A DNA stretch of 64,000 nt from Poronia punctata. Lineage: Eukaryota; Ascomycota; Sordariomycetes; Xylariales; Xylariaceae. Every line of letters begins with the position of its first letter. Position 1 is the stretch's first letter. The translations under genes were made by a program, and so were the position numbers. Below the pieces are notes generated by a model. It was not told the origin of the DNA and searched no databases. It worked only from the letters and a program-made list of their open reading frames with translations. Shown here one piece after another: positions 26,684 through 38,800 of this stretch. The stretch is taken from positions 37,567-101,566 of the forward strand of contig MU401598.1 in assembly GCA_022579005.1 (NCBI GenBank), given 5' to 3'.

Positions 26684-27115
26684 TAAAGATATTAAAATTT
26701 AAAGCTATAAAAGGTTAAGTTAAGTGATTTTTAAAGCTATAACTAAAAGGGGATAACTAGAAAGATTATAGCTATAAAAGGTTAAGTTAGGTGATTTTTA
26801 AAGCTATAATTAAAAGGGGTTAAATTTTAAAGCTATAATTAAAAGTGTTAAAATTTAAGGCTAAAGGCTAAAAGGTCTAGGTTAAGTTATTTTTAAAGCT
26901 ATAACTAAAGGTGTTAAAATTTAAAGCTATAAAAGGTTAAGTTAAGTAATTTTTAAAGCTATAATTAAAGGGGAATAGTTAAAAAGGTTATAGCTATAAA
27001 AAGTAACTAAAAAGGTTATAGCTATAAAAGGTAAAATTTAAAGTTATAGCTAAAAGGGGTTAAATTAAAAGCTATAGCTAAAAAGGCTAAATAAAAAGGT
27101 AAAAAGAGGTTATAG
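26684..27115 (+). repeat. Satellite array, segment 3 (right of element A)
   Basis: Resumes with TAAAG directly after the right LTR. It contains the same modules as segment 2 (AAGCTATAACTAAAAGGGG, GGTTAAGTTAGGTGATTTTT, TTAAAATTTAAGGCTAAAGG), strongly decayed. Joined to segment 2 it forms one array once element A is removed. Confidence 0.85.
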
Positions 27116-28560
27116 CTAGCTTATATCTTATAAACTCGGGTTTAATTATACTTTTAAAGCTTTTAGTTATTTTTTATATAGAGTATTTATTTATATATAA
27201 GTAAATAAAGTATATATATATATACTTAATTATATTAGAAAAGATTTATAACGCATATTATTTATAACGCTTTTTTATTTAAACCTTGTTTTAAACTAAA
27301 TTATAAAATATATAAATAAAATTATTAAAATATAAGGCTATTTAATATAATTTTATAAAATAATAATAAAAAATTATTTTTAAATAATTATATAAATATT
27401 TTATATTAATATTTTATAATATAAAGATTAATTTTTATATTTATAATTATATTTATTTAAAATTAAAACTAAATTTTATTTTAAATTATTATAAAACTAT
27501 TTATATATATTAATATTATATTAATAATTACTATAATAATATATTTTTTTATTATATATTTTTTTATTTTAATATTTATTTTAAAAGTAAAATAAATATT
27601 TAATATTAAAATTTTATTTTTTATTATATTTATTAAAATTATATAAAAAATGCTTTTATAACTAGTTTAAATAATAATTTATTTAAAGGTTATAAGTTAA
27701 TAATTTTTAATTATATTTTTAGCTATATTTTTAAATTTTATAGCTTTTAGCTTTAAAAATCATTTATTTTAACTTTTTAGCTTTTTAACTTTAAAAGTTA
27801 TTTAATTTAACTTTTCTAGCCTTTAATATTAAAAATCATTTTATTTAACTTATTAATAATATTTTTAATTATGCTTTTAAAGATAATATTTTATAATAAT
27901 AGCTAATATATATTATTTTAAAAACTATAATTATAATAAGTTAATTTTAAAAATTATTACTATAGCTAGTATAAGTTTTTTAAATAGCTATAATTATAAT
28001 AAGTATAATAAAACACTTACTTATAAAACCTACTAGCTGCGCTATAAGTATATAAACTATATATAAGCTAAACTTATACTAACTAATAGCTAAAGCTTAG
28101 CTAGTTATATCTTTTTAAATCTTTCTAGCTAGTTTTATTACTTATTTAGCTAAGTAAATAAAAGTTACTTAATATACCTAGTTTTTAAAATTGCTAGCAA
28201 TATTACCTTATAACTACCTTATTACTAAAACCTTTATAATAAGTTAATTTAAAAGTTATAATTTTAAAAAGTTGATTTTTTAAATATTATTAAATATATA
28301 ATTGCTTATATAGTATAGCTATATATTAAACACTAAATTTTTAAAAGCCTTAGCTTTTTTTTATAGTTTTAACATTTTTTATATAAAATTCTTTATAGTC
28401 TTAATATTTGTTTTTAAACTAGAGCACATGCTTAATCTTATAATATTTTTTCCTATTATAGCCTGTTAAAGTTTTACAGCCAAAAACTTTAGTAGCAGCT
28501 TAGGTAATAATTCCCTCTTAAAATCAAGGGCATTACATTATAGCCTTTAGCTTTAGTGAC
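27116..28560. other. AT-rich gene-free tract with an inverted satellite remnant
   Basis: Nearly pure A+T with no usable open frame. At about 27690-27860 the words AGCTTTAAAAATCATTTA and CTTTTTAGCTTTTTAACTTT are the reverse complement of decayed satellite modules (TGATTTTTAAAGCT), so part of the tract is satellite in inverted orientation. The rest (27120-27680 and 27870-28500) is unidentified RIP-like DNA. Composition becomes normal again near 28500. Confidence 0.65.
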
Positions 28561-29163
28561 GGGGACGCGTCTACCCCTGGGCCTTTGCAGTCTACTGTAA
28601 CCTACTAGGCAGGTGTGATTGGAGGTAGAGGGCTAACCCACTTACGTGTATAAGACCAGGTAAAGTACCTACTTGGACTCATTCCTTATCATTGGTACCA
28701 ATGATATGAAAGGCCGTTGCTGTATGCCTTGGCCAAGTACAAAAACCTCCTTATATGTAGCTCACATAAAACGTGAGCTGCCATGTATATTGGGTTCACC
28801 TCTAACTGGTAGGGGGCAGGTGTTCTAGACTTCAGGTCACAAGTCACAAGCAACCAGTGGAGCTGAACTTGAGCCCACACCGTCTTTCTTTGTTTCACCA
28901 ATACTGCGGACTTAGTAACACTCAGTGCTCGCCCCAGTCAGGCCCCGGTCCATCTCGCCTTATGACACTCACGATCCATGACAAGGCCTTCGTTAAGTTC
29001 CCGGTAAACAGTGGTATCTTCAGTGCGTCACTCCCCACAGTCCTACTCAAAGTAAACTAACACAAAGTCATAGGATAAAACACACACGCCACGTCAATTG
29101 GCCTTGATGAAAGGCCTGTACACCAAAATTTTCGATACAAAAATTGGCGGCAACAGTGGGATA
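28561..29163. other. Spacer between AT block and iml1 3' end
   Basis: About 600 bp of normal composition. It probably contains the iml1 3' UTR and terminator on the minus strand. Small palindromes are visible (ATTGGTACCAAT near 28692; AGCTCAC/GTGAGCT near 28758-28780) but no gene. Confidence 0.55.
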
Positions 29164-32100
29164 TTAGTACTGGACACTGCCTCGTCGGAACAGCAAGGAA
29201 TTTGTTAGGCTAGGCGTACTTGCCCTGGGTATGGGACTAGCCAGTTGGTCTAGTCCCCCAGAACTGAGTATGCCTGGAGGTAGCCCAAGAGAAGGGATGC
29301 TATAATCGGGAATCACTCCCCCATCCGTGGGCGCTGCGGATGGTGTCTCTACTCCCCTTTCTAACACCTCTTTGTAAAAGGCTCGAAGGGATTCTTTGTC
29401 GGTGCAAAACGCAACAAAGTCTTCCTTGAGCCCCTCAGGGACGGGAAAGGATGTGGCAGGCCCGCAACCCAGTTTGGGCCCGGAGGAACTGCGGGCAGGC
29501 GACGCGTCAGAAACCGACGCCCTGGACCCAGCGGGCGTAAATAGCACCGGTCTCGTCAATGGCGAGGGAACGGGCGCTGCCTCGATGGGCCGGTTATTCG
29601 AGTGGGTATTGGTGGAGATGTTGAGTCGGCCAAGTGTCGCTTCGGTGCGCGTCTGTGATTGTGACGTTTGGGTAGCGACAACTCTGTTTGTGTATAAGCG
29701 GTTGGCTGCTAGGAGGAAATCGCCGTCGTCTGTGATCTCCACCAGGTGGGCCCCAGAGCGGTGTATATATTGCGAGTACTTGAAATCCGGTCTACCCCAG
29801 GAGTAGCTGACATCTACATTGATCGGGAAATTATGAGCGGCTTCGTAGTCGAGCACATAGTCCAGTTTCTTCAGAATGGCCTTTTGGTAGAGATGTCTGC
29901 AAGCCTGTGGCTGGGGGCTGAACGAGCCAGAATCGAAATACGTAGCTGGCCGCTGATTCGGGGGTGGAATGGCAAGCTTGACCAAGTACGGCTTCCGGAA
30001 CGCGTTCACTTCGTTGAGCCTGCACCCCTCTGCAATGGGCACCTCCACCAGACGAAGGCCGTGTAGGCCCGCTATGGCCCCCCAGTTCTTCAATGCATCC
30101 TCGATCAGTTTTGCCGTCACATTCATCCATTCCAGTCGTATGTGGAAACAGTTATCGGGGTTGTGCAGCCTGTCGTAGTGGAGGTTGATCCTTTCCGGCC
30201 TAAATGACTTCTTGCGAGGGTCTATGTCGTATTTTATCATCTTACTCAAGACTACTTTGGATCTTTTGCCCCCGCCACCGCCCCCGCCCGTGTTCTGATT
30301 GATGGATATGGTCGTTGGCGTCGTGTCGCCGGATGTCTGACCGGGCTCGCCGTCGACCGACACGGCCCTTGGAACAGCCAGTTGAAAGAGCCGAGGAGAT
30401 TGCAAAGACGCGTTTTCCGGCGCCGGCGTCGATGGCATGGAGACGTCTCTCTTCCTATTGAACCAGCCGGGCGGGTGGAGCTTAGCGTAGTCGCTGGCAA
30501 TCTGGTAGAAGTACTGGCCGTCCCTGAAGTTGTGCCGTTTTTCCACATGGACGAAAATGCCGCGCTCGCGGTCCTTCTTCGAATCCCGCGGCTCCCTGTC
30601 CTTATCCTTCGACTTGTCGTCGTCGTAGACCATCAAAGAGTTCCCCAGCTCAACTGCTTCTTCGCGGCTCTCTAGGTCTTCGAAGTTGTCGAGCAGCCAC
30701 GTAGTCATATCCGATCCAATGAAGCAGTGGTAATGGAGCCGGAAATGCCACCGCCGCGTCTGCATCCGGATACCGCCAGCCTCGACGGGTTGTTGAATGG
30801 CCTCTGCAAGGGCCGCCACGTTGAAGTTGGACTTGGAGAAGCGCTCCTTGTTTGATACGAGACCCTTACGGACGACACCCTCGACGTTCTCAAATAGAGG
30901 CAGCGTCTCCATTTCGGCGGCAATAACTACCGAGGCATCTTCTGTCTGGTAAACAATATCGAGTGGATTGGGGTCCCTTTTCCCGGCACCCGCACTCTGG
31001 AACTGACGTTCTGACGAGGGAACATAGCGATGCCGTTGCCACAGCTGGGCGAGTTTCTTTATCCCCTCAAGCCGTACTTCTTCCACATCATCCTCGTGTT
31101 TTGTCTGAGGCACCGAAGAAGTTCTCGGGTACATCGGTATCAGCACAAAACGAGCGCGCCAAAACCGAAGGTTTTCCGTCATCTCATCTGTATGTCCTGC
31201 GAGATAAGAGTCGATATAATTCCAGTTCCTCTCGGGCTTCGGCGTCATTACGTCTATGTTGACGCTCTCGTACGTCTCATCAAAGACCGTGCGGATCGCC
31301 GGCCTATATGGCGGCAGTGTCTGCCCCAGTTGCGGGGGGAGCTCGGTCGGCTTGCGCACGAATATATTCACCTCCACTTCCGTGCCGTTCACGCACGATA
31401 GTTGGTGTATTGTATTACCGACACCCATAAAAATGCATGTCCCGTCGCCCACAGTCTTGTCTATGGAGAATATGTCGGCGATGCGGACCGCCTTCTGCTC
31501 AAAAGCCTTAGCCACGGATGGCCCGATGATCACTTGGAAGCCGTGCGCAAAACGCGCGCTGACGAGCTCCTGCAGAAGCTCTGCGCGAGAGGGCTGGTCA
31601 TCTGTAATGTCATCTTCGATCTCTTGAGCCACATTGTACGGCTGTCGTTGGTATTCCTTGTTGAACTGAGTTGGTGAAGGGAAATGCTCCGTCGTCAAGG
31701 GAACGGCGGCTGGGCACGACAGCGACTTCCATTTCATTACTTTCATTTCAGACGGTACTGGAAACACGTGCTGCCAGCGGCTAAACAGGACCGAGTCGTC
31801 CACTTTGCTTGCATCAGGATTGGATGGGTTCAGAAGGACCAACCATGGGGCCATTGCGGTCGTGGGTGAAAGAGTGGAGGGCAATTCCGGCACTCCGCCC
31901 GCTCGCAGTTTGGAGGTGTAAAGCTTCTTGTGGTCTTCTTCCCTCAGTACGTTGGAATATTGTATCTCTGGTTCGGCACGGGCGCTCCTAGCCATCGGAC
32001 TAGCTACGATCGGCCCCGACTTTAATGTACTCAGGGGATCCGTACTTGAGGAGGGATTCCTGATTTGGATCGGGCGGGCCGGTGCGTTGGACCCAAGGCC

Positions 32101-34746
32101 CTGCCTCTGATCTCCCAACGGATAGTCCGGGAGATCTAAGGAAGGAGACGGGGCGCCAGACGGCACTGGTTTCGCCAACCCCGTTCCAGAAAGAGGTCTA
32201 GCAGGCGTTGTAGGTGTCAAGCTAGATGACGATGGGGTCCTAGCAATGCCTGCCCCTGAGGGCTGGATCGCGTTTACGTGCTCCGTTTTCAGTTGGGCAG
32301 ATGCTGCTTTCGGGGCCGCGATACCAAAGCCCCTCTGGCCAAGGCTAATGTGCCTCATCAACTTTGGTGTCTTAGCCGCAGTGGCCTTGGCTTGGGTGGC
32401 GGACGTAACTACGCCCTGGCGGGACACTGCGGGAGATTGGCTATGCTCGGGTTCCAGTCTCGCTGAGGCTACACTAGATGAAAGAATGCCTAGCGCAGCA
32501 GTTTTGCGCTTGTCACTAATGGACGTTCCAAAGAGGCCGGTGTCTTCGAGCAATTGTCGCTTGGTTGCCTCGTCGAGTTCCCGATTCCCATAGGGGCCTA
32601 ACGGCCGGCGTTGTGACGGAAGCTTGGCTCGAGATTCATCAAAAGCCTGCAGTCGCTTCCAGAGTGAGGTCTCACCAGGCCTAGTGAGCTTTTCCGGCAC
32701 GAACTTCTGGAATCCATAAACGGGCTCGAAGAGTGCATCGGGTGTCTTGCGGTTTCGAGATTGAGAAGATTCGCTATACGGCTTAGACACAGGTGCTGGA
32801 AACGAGGGGTCTAAGCTGAGATAGGGGGTTTCAATCTCATTAGTCTCAAGTACGCTCCTCATCTGGAGGTCGTACAGTCGGCACCGGATGGCGAACTCAT
32901 CCCGTGAGTCGTGACTCAACGCATGGTTCATCGTAGAAAGCGTAGCGCCATGGAAAGCTAAAGCCTCTTCCGATTTCCCGGTCCAGTACGAGACGTGTAA
33001 CCACTGCGGTAAGGCAAAGGCCCATTCCTCAGTCGACGACCTCGTCCCTATGACCTCACTTCGACTCGTGGAATCGGCGACCTTGACGGGGGAGAAGGAC
33101 TCGCCAGTGGTGGAATAGCTACTGCCCAAAGGAGTGGCCTGCTTTGGCGTGCTGTCGCGGCTGCGCAAGGTGCAGGGTTGCGACGGATGGGTGGTGCCTA
33201 GAAAATGGGGGTTGCGGTACCTAAATAGCGGAACAGAGTGCAAGGGCAAATTGGGGATACATATAAGGTCAATCCCGATCCCGTTGCCTATGAGAGCCTC
33301 GGTGGTCCGCCGGAGGGATTCGTACTCCACCTCAAAGACACCTGGGCCCGGGCTTATCAACACGATAGATATGCCAGTTCGCAACAAGTCCCGATCAACA
33401 TAGTCAGACGCATAGATTGAGGATGCAAGGTTGACTGCTTCGAGGAAGTTACCGTACATGGCTGAAGACGGTTCGGCCCTGATTTTGGAAATAGACGCGC
33501 CCTTGTTACTAGGGATTCCCGGACCAGCCATTGCGCTGGCCATGGCCTGACGGTGATGGATATTGATATCACGCCGGAAAACGTTAAACTCCTTCTTCAA
33601 TTCGTCCAAGATTTTGGTCCATTCGCCACTTGATATCTCACTCACAACAACACGGTAGAAATCCTTGTATGGCCGCTTCTTGCCCGATGTCTGGAAACCA
33701 GTATAGTAGTGGTCGTGGAGTGTCGAGTTGGCCAGGTCTGTAGTCAGACCCGCATCATATTCAACGCGAGCAAAAAGAACGATGCTGATTAGATGTTTCA
33801 CTTGTAGTGTTGCCCATTTCTTGAATAGCGCAGGCAGGAAGCCGTTGACGACCTTGTAGAACATAATCTCTCCAGACCCGTCCGAGTCGAACTCCCACAT
33901 TTCGCGTGCCATCTGGATGAATAACATATACCTCGCCGACTCGCTTCGGAAGATCGGGCGAGTCTGGCGCCCGAAAAAAGCCGATTGAACCTTGTGGCCA
34001 TCTACAAAAACGGTGGTGATTGTAGCCTTAATTGTACCCAGAAAATAAATGACCTGGCCTTTATACACCGTCCTGTCAGCTAGGTCCGCGACGGCAAGCC
34101 TCCACATATCGGATCGTGACATGTACATGTCTTTGAAGGAAAGTTCCACATGCGATGCTTCTACGGCGGGCGCTGACCTGTCGACGGGCGCCAGCACCAC
34201 TTGCGTTCCCTTCCTCAAGTTGAAAGCGTCTCCGACGTGTTTGGCAACGTACACCTCTACAGTTGGCATACGGGCCTTCAAGTCTTTAGGCATATCTTTC
34301 GCGACAAAGACGTACCGCCGGTTTATGTCGCTTGAGGCTTTAGCATCCAGAGGAGCAGGGGAGGCGCGCTGGTAAGATGCCGACCTTGAAGAGCTATACA
34401 GAGAAGACTGAAATCGATCGCCGCGGTCCCCATCCAATTTCGTCGGCGTTACGGACATTAGAGCGCCAGGCTGCACGGGCCCCCCACCGAGAAGATCGAA
34501 GTTTAAGAGGACCTCATCACGAACCAGCGACTCGTTGATCGTCACCGTACAGACACGTTCAGCGGATCGCTTTGAAAATGATGGTTCACGAATTGTCGAG
34601 TTACTGGTAACAGACGCGGTATCGGGAGACTTGGACGGCTCTATAGAGAGCTTGTCGGTGCTCGATTTGCTAAACTGTCGCAAATGAGCTGTCCAGTGCG
34701 AAGGACGCCGGGGCGCCGAAGGCGAGAGAGCTGCATTTCGAGACAT
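29164..34746 (-). CDS. iml1: Iml1/DEPDC5, GATOR1 (SEACIT) subunit
   Basis: With Npr2 and Npr3, Iml1 forms the complex at the vacuolar membrane that acts as GTPase-activating complex for the Rag/Gtr GTPase and restrains TORC1 when amino acids are scarce. A single uninterrupted exon encodes 1860 residues, a little longer than yeast Iml1. Seen: an N-terminal domain with VTINESLV and VYVAKHVGDAFNLRKGTQVVL (about 170-190); the hallmark GISIVLISPGPGVFEVEYES and GIGIDLICIPNLPLHSVPLF (about 460-520); long disordered Ser/Pro-rich linkers; a DEP domain (about 1325-1420) with HCFIGSDMTTWLLDNF; a glycine run GGGGGGGKR near 1500; and the C-terminal domain with LHYDRLHNPDNCFHIRLEWM. The ATG at 34746 is the first in frame. 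The gene is intact although AT-rich repeat blocks lie on both sides, and an LTR begins 200 bp upstream. Confidence 0.96.
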   Translation of the reverse strand: MSRNAALSPSAPRRPSHWTAHLRQFSKSSTDKLSIEPSKSPDTASVTSNSTIREPSFSKRSAERVCTVTINESLVRDEVLLNFDLLGGGPVQPGALMSVTPTKLDGDRGDRFQSSLYSSSRSASYQRASPAPLDAKASSDINRRYVFVAKDMPKDLKARMPTVEVYVAKHVGDAFNLRKGTQVVLAPVDRSAPAVEASHVELSFKDMYMSRSDMWRLAVADLADRTVYKGQVIYFLGTIKATITTVFVDGHKVQSAFFGRQTRPIFRSESARYMLFIQMAREMWEFDSDGSGEIMFYKVVNGFLPALFKKWATLQVKHLISIVLFARVEYDAGLTTDLANSTLHDHYYTGFQTSGKKRPYKDFYRVVVSEISSGEWTKILDELKKEFNVFRRDINIHHRQAMASAMAGPGIPSNKGASISKIRAEPSSAMYGNFLEAVNLASSIYASDYVDRDLLRTGISIVLISPGPGVFEVEYESLRRTTEALIGNGIGIDLICIPNLPLHSVPLFRYRNPHFLGTTHPSQPCTLRSRDSTPKQATPLGSSYSTTGESFSPVKVADSTSRSEVIGTRSSTEEWAFALPQWLHVSYWTGKSEEALAFHGATLSTMNHALSHDSRDEFAIRCRLYDLQMRSVLETNEIETPYLSLDPSFPAPVSKPYSESSQSRNRKTPDALFEPVYGFQKFVPEKLTRPGETSLWKRLQAFDESRAKLPSQRRPLGPYGNRELDEATKRQLLEDTGLFGTSISDKRKTAALGILSSSVASARLEPEHSQSPAVSRQGVVTSATQAKATAAKTPKLMRHISLGQRGFGIAAPKAASAQLKTEHVNAIQPSGAGIARTPSSSSLTPTTPARPLSGTGLAKPVPSGAPSPSLDLPDYPLGDQRQGLGSNAPARPIQIRNPSSSTDPLSTLKSGPIVASPMARSARAEPEIQYSNVLREEDHKKLYTSKLRAGGVPELPSTLSPTTAMAPWLVLLNPSNPDASKVDDSVLFSRWQHVFPVPSEMKVMKWKSLSCPAAVPLTTEHFPSPTQFNKEYQRQPYNVAQEIEDDITDDQPSRAELLQELVSARFAHGFQVIIGPSVAKAFEQKAVRIADIFSIDKTVGDGTCIFMGVGNTIHQLSCVNGTEVEVNIFVRKPTELPPQLGQTLPPYRPAIRTVFDETYESVNIDVMTPKPERNWNYIDSYLAGHTDEMTENLRFWRARFVLIPMYPRTSSVPQTKHEDDVEEVRLEGIKKLAQLWQRHRYVPSSERQFQSAGAGKRDPNPLDIVYQTEDASVVIAAEMETLPLFENVEGVVRKGLVSNKERFSKSNFNVAALAEAIQQPVEAGGIRMQTRRWHFRLHYHCFIGSDMTTWLLDNFEDLESREEAVELGNSLMVYDDDKSKDKDREPRDSKKDRERGIFVHVEKRHNFRDGQYFYQIASDYAKLHPPGWFNRKRDVSMPSTPAPENASLQSPRLFQLAVPRAVSVDGEPGQTSGDTTPTTISINQNTGGGGGGGKRSKVVLSKMIKYDIDPRKKSFRPERINLHYDRLHNPDNCFHIRLEWMNVTAKLIEDALKNWGAIAGLHGLRLVEVPIAEGCRLNEVNAFRKPYLVKLAIPPPNQRPATYFDSGSFSPQPQACRHLYQKAILKKLDYVLDYEAAHNFPINVDVSYSWGRPDFKYSQYIHRSGAHLVEITDDGDFLLAANRLYTNRVVATQTSQSQTRTEATLGRLNISTNTHSNNRPIEAAPVPSPLTRPVLFTPAGSRASVSDASPARSSSGPKLGCGPATSFPVPEGLKEDFVAFCTDKESLRAFYKEVLERGVETPSAAPTDGGVIPDYSIPSLGLPPGILSSGGLDQLASPIPRASTPSLTNSLLFRRGSVQY

Positions 34747-34945
34747 TTAAGCCCTAGTTAGCCAACATCGGCAAGACCAAACTTGAGCATGGTTAAGTTA
34801 TTGAATTGATGTTGAAGCACAAATACTGTCAGAGAAGGCTTAAGGTCGAGGTTAAAAAGTGCCTATGTAAGTACATAATGTAAGTTGCAAATAGCAAAGT
34901 GTTAAAGTTAGAACTTGGCAAGTGGCAGGAAAACGTATGATTAAT
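34747..34945 (-). promoter_or_regulatory. Compressed iml1 upstream region, ending at a retrotransposon LTR
   Basis: Only 199 bp separate the iml1 start codon from the left LTR of element C. The last five bases, TTAAT (34941-34945), are the element's target duplication. Any promoter must lie in this short stretch or within the LTR. I see no clear TATA box. Confidence 0.6.
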
Positions 34946-35195
34946 TGTCACGGATAAGTGGGTCTGCGAGCACCTGGCACCTTACTTAGCAGATCCTATA
35001 GCTAACTAACAGCTATAGCTATGTTCTTAACAAGTATAAAAAGGGATCTTTTATCTTATACTATATATTAGTTTTCTAGATTTATAAGGTTATATAACAA
35101 TATACTAAATTAACTATATTATATAGACTTTAATTGCTTTTATATATAAGTACTAATTTGTTTTTTAAATTTAATTAACTTTTACTTTTATAAAA
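34946..35195 (+). repeat. Element C left LTR (250 bp)
   Basis: Starts TGTCACGGATAAGTGGGTC. The matching position in the right LTR reads TATTATAAATAAGTAAGTT, every difference being G-to-A or C-to-T. The first ~95 bp are barely mutated; the inner part, from about 35100, is decayed. Confidence 0.88.
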
Positions 35196-35502
35196 GTTAT
35201 AAGCCTAGTTTGCTTTAAAATTAATACTTTATTTTAATTAGTTTAATTAGTTAAACTATAGTTTTTTAAATTTTTAATTTATTAAATTTTTTATTATTTA
35301 TTACATTAAATTATTAAATAATTATTTTTATTTTAACATTATTAATTATAACTATTATTATAAAAACTATTTTTAAAAATGCTTACTTTATTTTATTAAT
35401 AAAGTAGTTTTAATAGTTTAAAACTTTAAAGCACTACGCTAAAAAAAGTAAGTATAAAAGTATATAAACTTTAACGTAATTAATTTTAACTTTTATATTA
35501 AT

Positions 35503-35807
35503 TATAATAAAATTAAGAAAATAACCAGTATAAAGACTAATATATACTTTATATTAACAATAGAATTTAAAAGTAAAAAACTAGAAATTAAAATATATAA
35601 AGCAGTATTGTTTATATTTATTTAAATTTTTTTTATTTTAAGTTTTTATTATAGCCTTTGCTTAAAGTTTAATTATAATTACTACCTTTTATTATAAGCT
35701 TTTAATAAAAAGGTAGTAAGTATAATCTTATATTTATAAAATTAATAAAATTAATAAAATTAATAAAATTAATTAATTTAAAAACTAAAAACTATTTTTT
35801 TATTATA
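35503..35807 (+). repeat. Element B left LTR
   Basis: Matches 42291-42586 along its length. The outer edge keeps AAGAAAATAACCAGTATAAAG where the right LTR has an A-rich version. The inner end is decayed to runs of A and T. Confidence 0.87.
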
Positions 35808-38800
35808 ATTTTTTTTTTATAAAAAGAATTTGCTTTAAATTTTAAAAAATTTGCTGTTTTCTAGTTAACTATGCTTAGGATTAAACTAGTAACGTAGCAA
35901 AAACTAACACTTTTAAGCAGTAAAAGGTTACTTTTAGCATATGCTATTAAATAATTAGTAAAGGCTTTTAATTTTTATGTTTTTTCTAATTACGCTAATA
36001 ATTAGCTTTTAAAATTTAAATTTTATAAATTAGTTTATATAGTAGCTTTTATTTATAAGTTTAAAAACTAGAAACTATTTTATTAAAATTTAAATATTTA
36101 TATTTTATAAATATTTGCTTTTTTATACTTTTTTTATTAGTTATTTTTAATATTAAACTAGATTTAATTTTTAATATTATAAGTAGTTATTATTTTTATA
36201 AGGTTTTAAGTAAATATTTTCTTTTATAGCTTATAGCTATTTTATTAAATAAGTTAGTAGTTTAGCTTTTATTAAATATGCTTTATAAAATTAATATAAC
36301 TTTTTAAATATATTTTAAAAGTTAAATATTAAATACTATATATTATTTAAATCTTATTTTTTTTATAATATTTAATAGTATAACTTACTATATTAAACTT
36401 GCAATAATAATATTTTTTTAATTTTTTATTTTTTATTTTTTAATAGTTTATTTATAATTTTACTACTTAAGCAAAGTAGTTTTTATTTAAAAAGTAAAAT
36501 ATTTAAATATTTATAAAAATAATTAATATAAAACTATTTTTTTTTTTTTAAAACATAAAAAGCTTAAATTTAAATATATATTTATATTGTTTTTTAATTA
36601 TTTAATAATAATAGTAAGTTATAAAATAGTTTAATTTATTATTAAAGCAGTTTATTTATATTTTTGTTTTTTTAATAATATATATAAGATTTTTAATTAT
36701 AAAGTTAAAGTTATAATAATATTTATTAGCTTGCTATATTATTTAGTTTTAAGCTTTTTAAATAGCTATTTAAGCTACTTTAATATATTGCTATATTTTA
36801 GTTATAAAGTTTTAAGCTTACTAGCAAAATAATTGTTTTATTAAAATTAAGCAAGCAAAGTTTTTAGTTTTAAACTTTTAATTAAAACTTATTTTTATTA
36901 GTTTGCTTATAATAATTGTTTTAAAAAATAATTTATTAAATAACTTATATAATAAAAATATTTAAACTATATTTATAGCTAATAGTTTTACTGCTTAATT
37001 ATTTTAAAAATAGCTAATATAAAGTTAAAAGCGCTGCTTAAAGTATTAGTTTATTATTTTAGCTTATTTTACTATTTGCTTATATTTAATAATAGTAAAG
37101 TTTAGCTTAACTTTATAAATTTTTAATAATTTATTTATAAAGTTAAATATAAATTATAGTTTTTTATTACTAATAAAGCTTTTTAGCTATTTAAAAATAT
37201 AGTATAGCTTTTTATAATATATTTAAGCTATGTTTTAAGCTATTATAATATTTTTATAAAAAGTTATTTATAATTTTTTAAATAAACTATTTATAATTAT
37301 AAAAGTATTATTATATTTTTTTATTATAAAAAAAACTTTTAAAGTTTATAACTAAATATTGCTATAAGTATTTAAATATTAGTGATAGTGTTAATTTTTT
37401 TAATAACTTATTATATAGTACTTTTATAGCTTTATATAAGTAGTTAGCTATATAGCAATTTACGTTTTTATATAAACTTATTTACTAATATTATTATACT
37501 ATTAACTTTTTAGTTTTGCTACGTTTTAAATATATAGTAGTAATTTAAGTATATACTTTTTAAATTAACTTAATATAAAAGTAATTAATATTTAAAACTA
37601 TTAGTTAGCTTTTATAAAGTAATAAGTTTTTATTATTATTTAGTTTAAAAATTTTATAAATTTAGCTTTATTTTTTAAATTTTTTAAACTAAAGTATATT
37701 TTATTAGCTTATATAATAAAGTTTACTAAAATAACTTTAAATACTTTTAATAAAGTTTAATTATTTATTATATAAATAATAAGTTTAAAAATCTAGTTTT
37801 TAAAAACTTAACTTTTAGTAATAAGTTAAAATAAAGCTATAATATATAGTTTTTTTTTAAGTTTTTAAGTTTTTTTATAGTTTAAATAAAATGTTTACTA
37901 ATATATTTTTTAATTTTAGTTAATAAGTTATTATAAAGTTATATTAAAAAATTAGTTTTGCTTATTTTGCTTATTAAAAATTTAGTACCTTTTTTATAAT
38001 AAAATATTTTAATGCAAAATAATTTATTAGTACTATAAATAGCTTATAATCTTGCAAATTAATTAACTTAGCTTTTTAATATAATAAAGCTTTTATAATA
38101 GCTAGTATTTTTTTGTTATATATTTTATAATTAAGCTTTATATTATATAATGTTTTAAAATAAAAAGTAACTAGTTTTTAGTTATTAAAATAATTGTTTT
38201 TTTATAAAAAGACGCTTATAGCTACTTTGTTTAATATATTTGTTTTTACTAATATTTTAGCGTTAAAAAAAAGTAATAAAAAATTAAAGCTTTTATTAAT
38301 ACTACTTAAAAGGTATTAAATACTTTTTAATATTTATTTATTTATTTTATAGTTAACGCTATATATATTAAGTTATTTAAAGGTTTTGCTATTTTTTATA
38401 TTTTTAAATAAATTAATAGTAAAAGTTATAAAACTTTAAAAATAATTTAATTTTTTTTAAGTTAGCTTTTTTTTTATTTATAAGTAAGGTTTAGTATTTT
38501 ATAACCTTAACTTTTTTTTAGTTAATTTTAATTTTTTTTATACTTATAATAAATTTTAAAAATTTAGTTTTTATTATATAAAATTTGCACTTTTTAATAT
38601 TAGCTTGCAACTTTACTTTTTATAACTAATTAAGTATTTATAATATATAGTGTTAATATTTTAACTTATTATTTAAATATATTAGTATATTGTTAATATA
38701 TATAATATAAAAAACGTTTAAATAACTTTAAAAAGTATTATTAATAAATTTTTAAAAGGTTGTTAGGCTATTAATAAGTTTAAATAAAAAAACTTTAAAC

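Noticed and set aside
13659..28560. Centromere core
   Set aside because: AT-rich and repeat-filled, but only about 15 kb and made of identifiable insertions in a satellite; sequence alone cannot show centromere identity.
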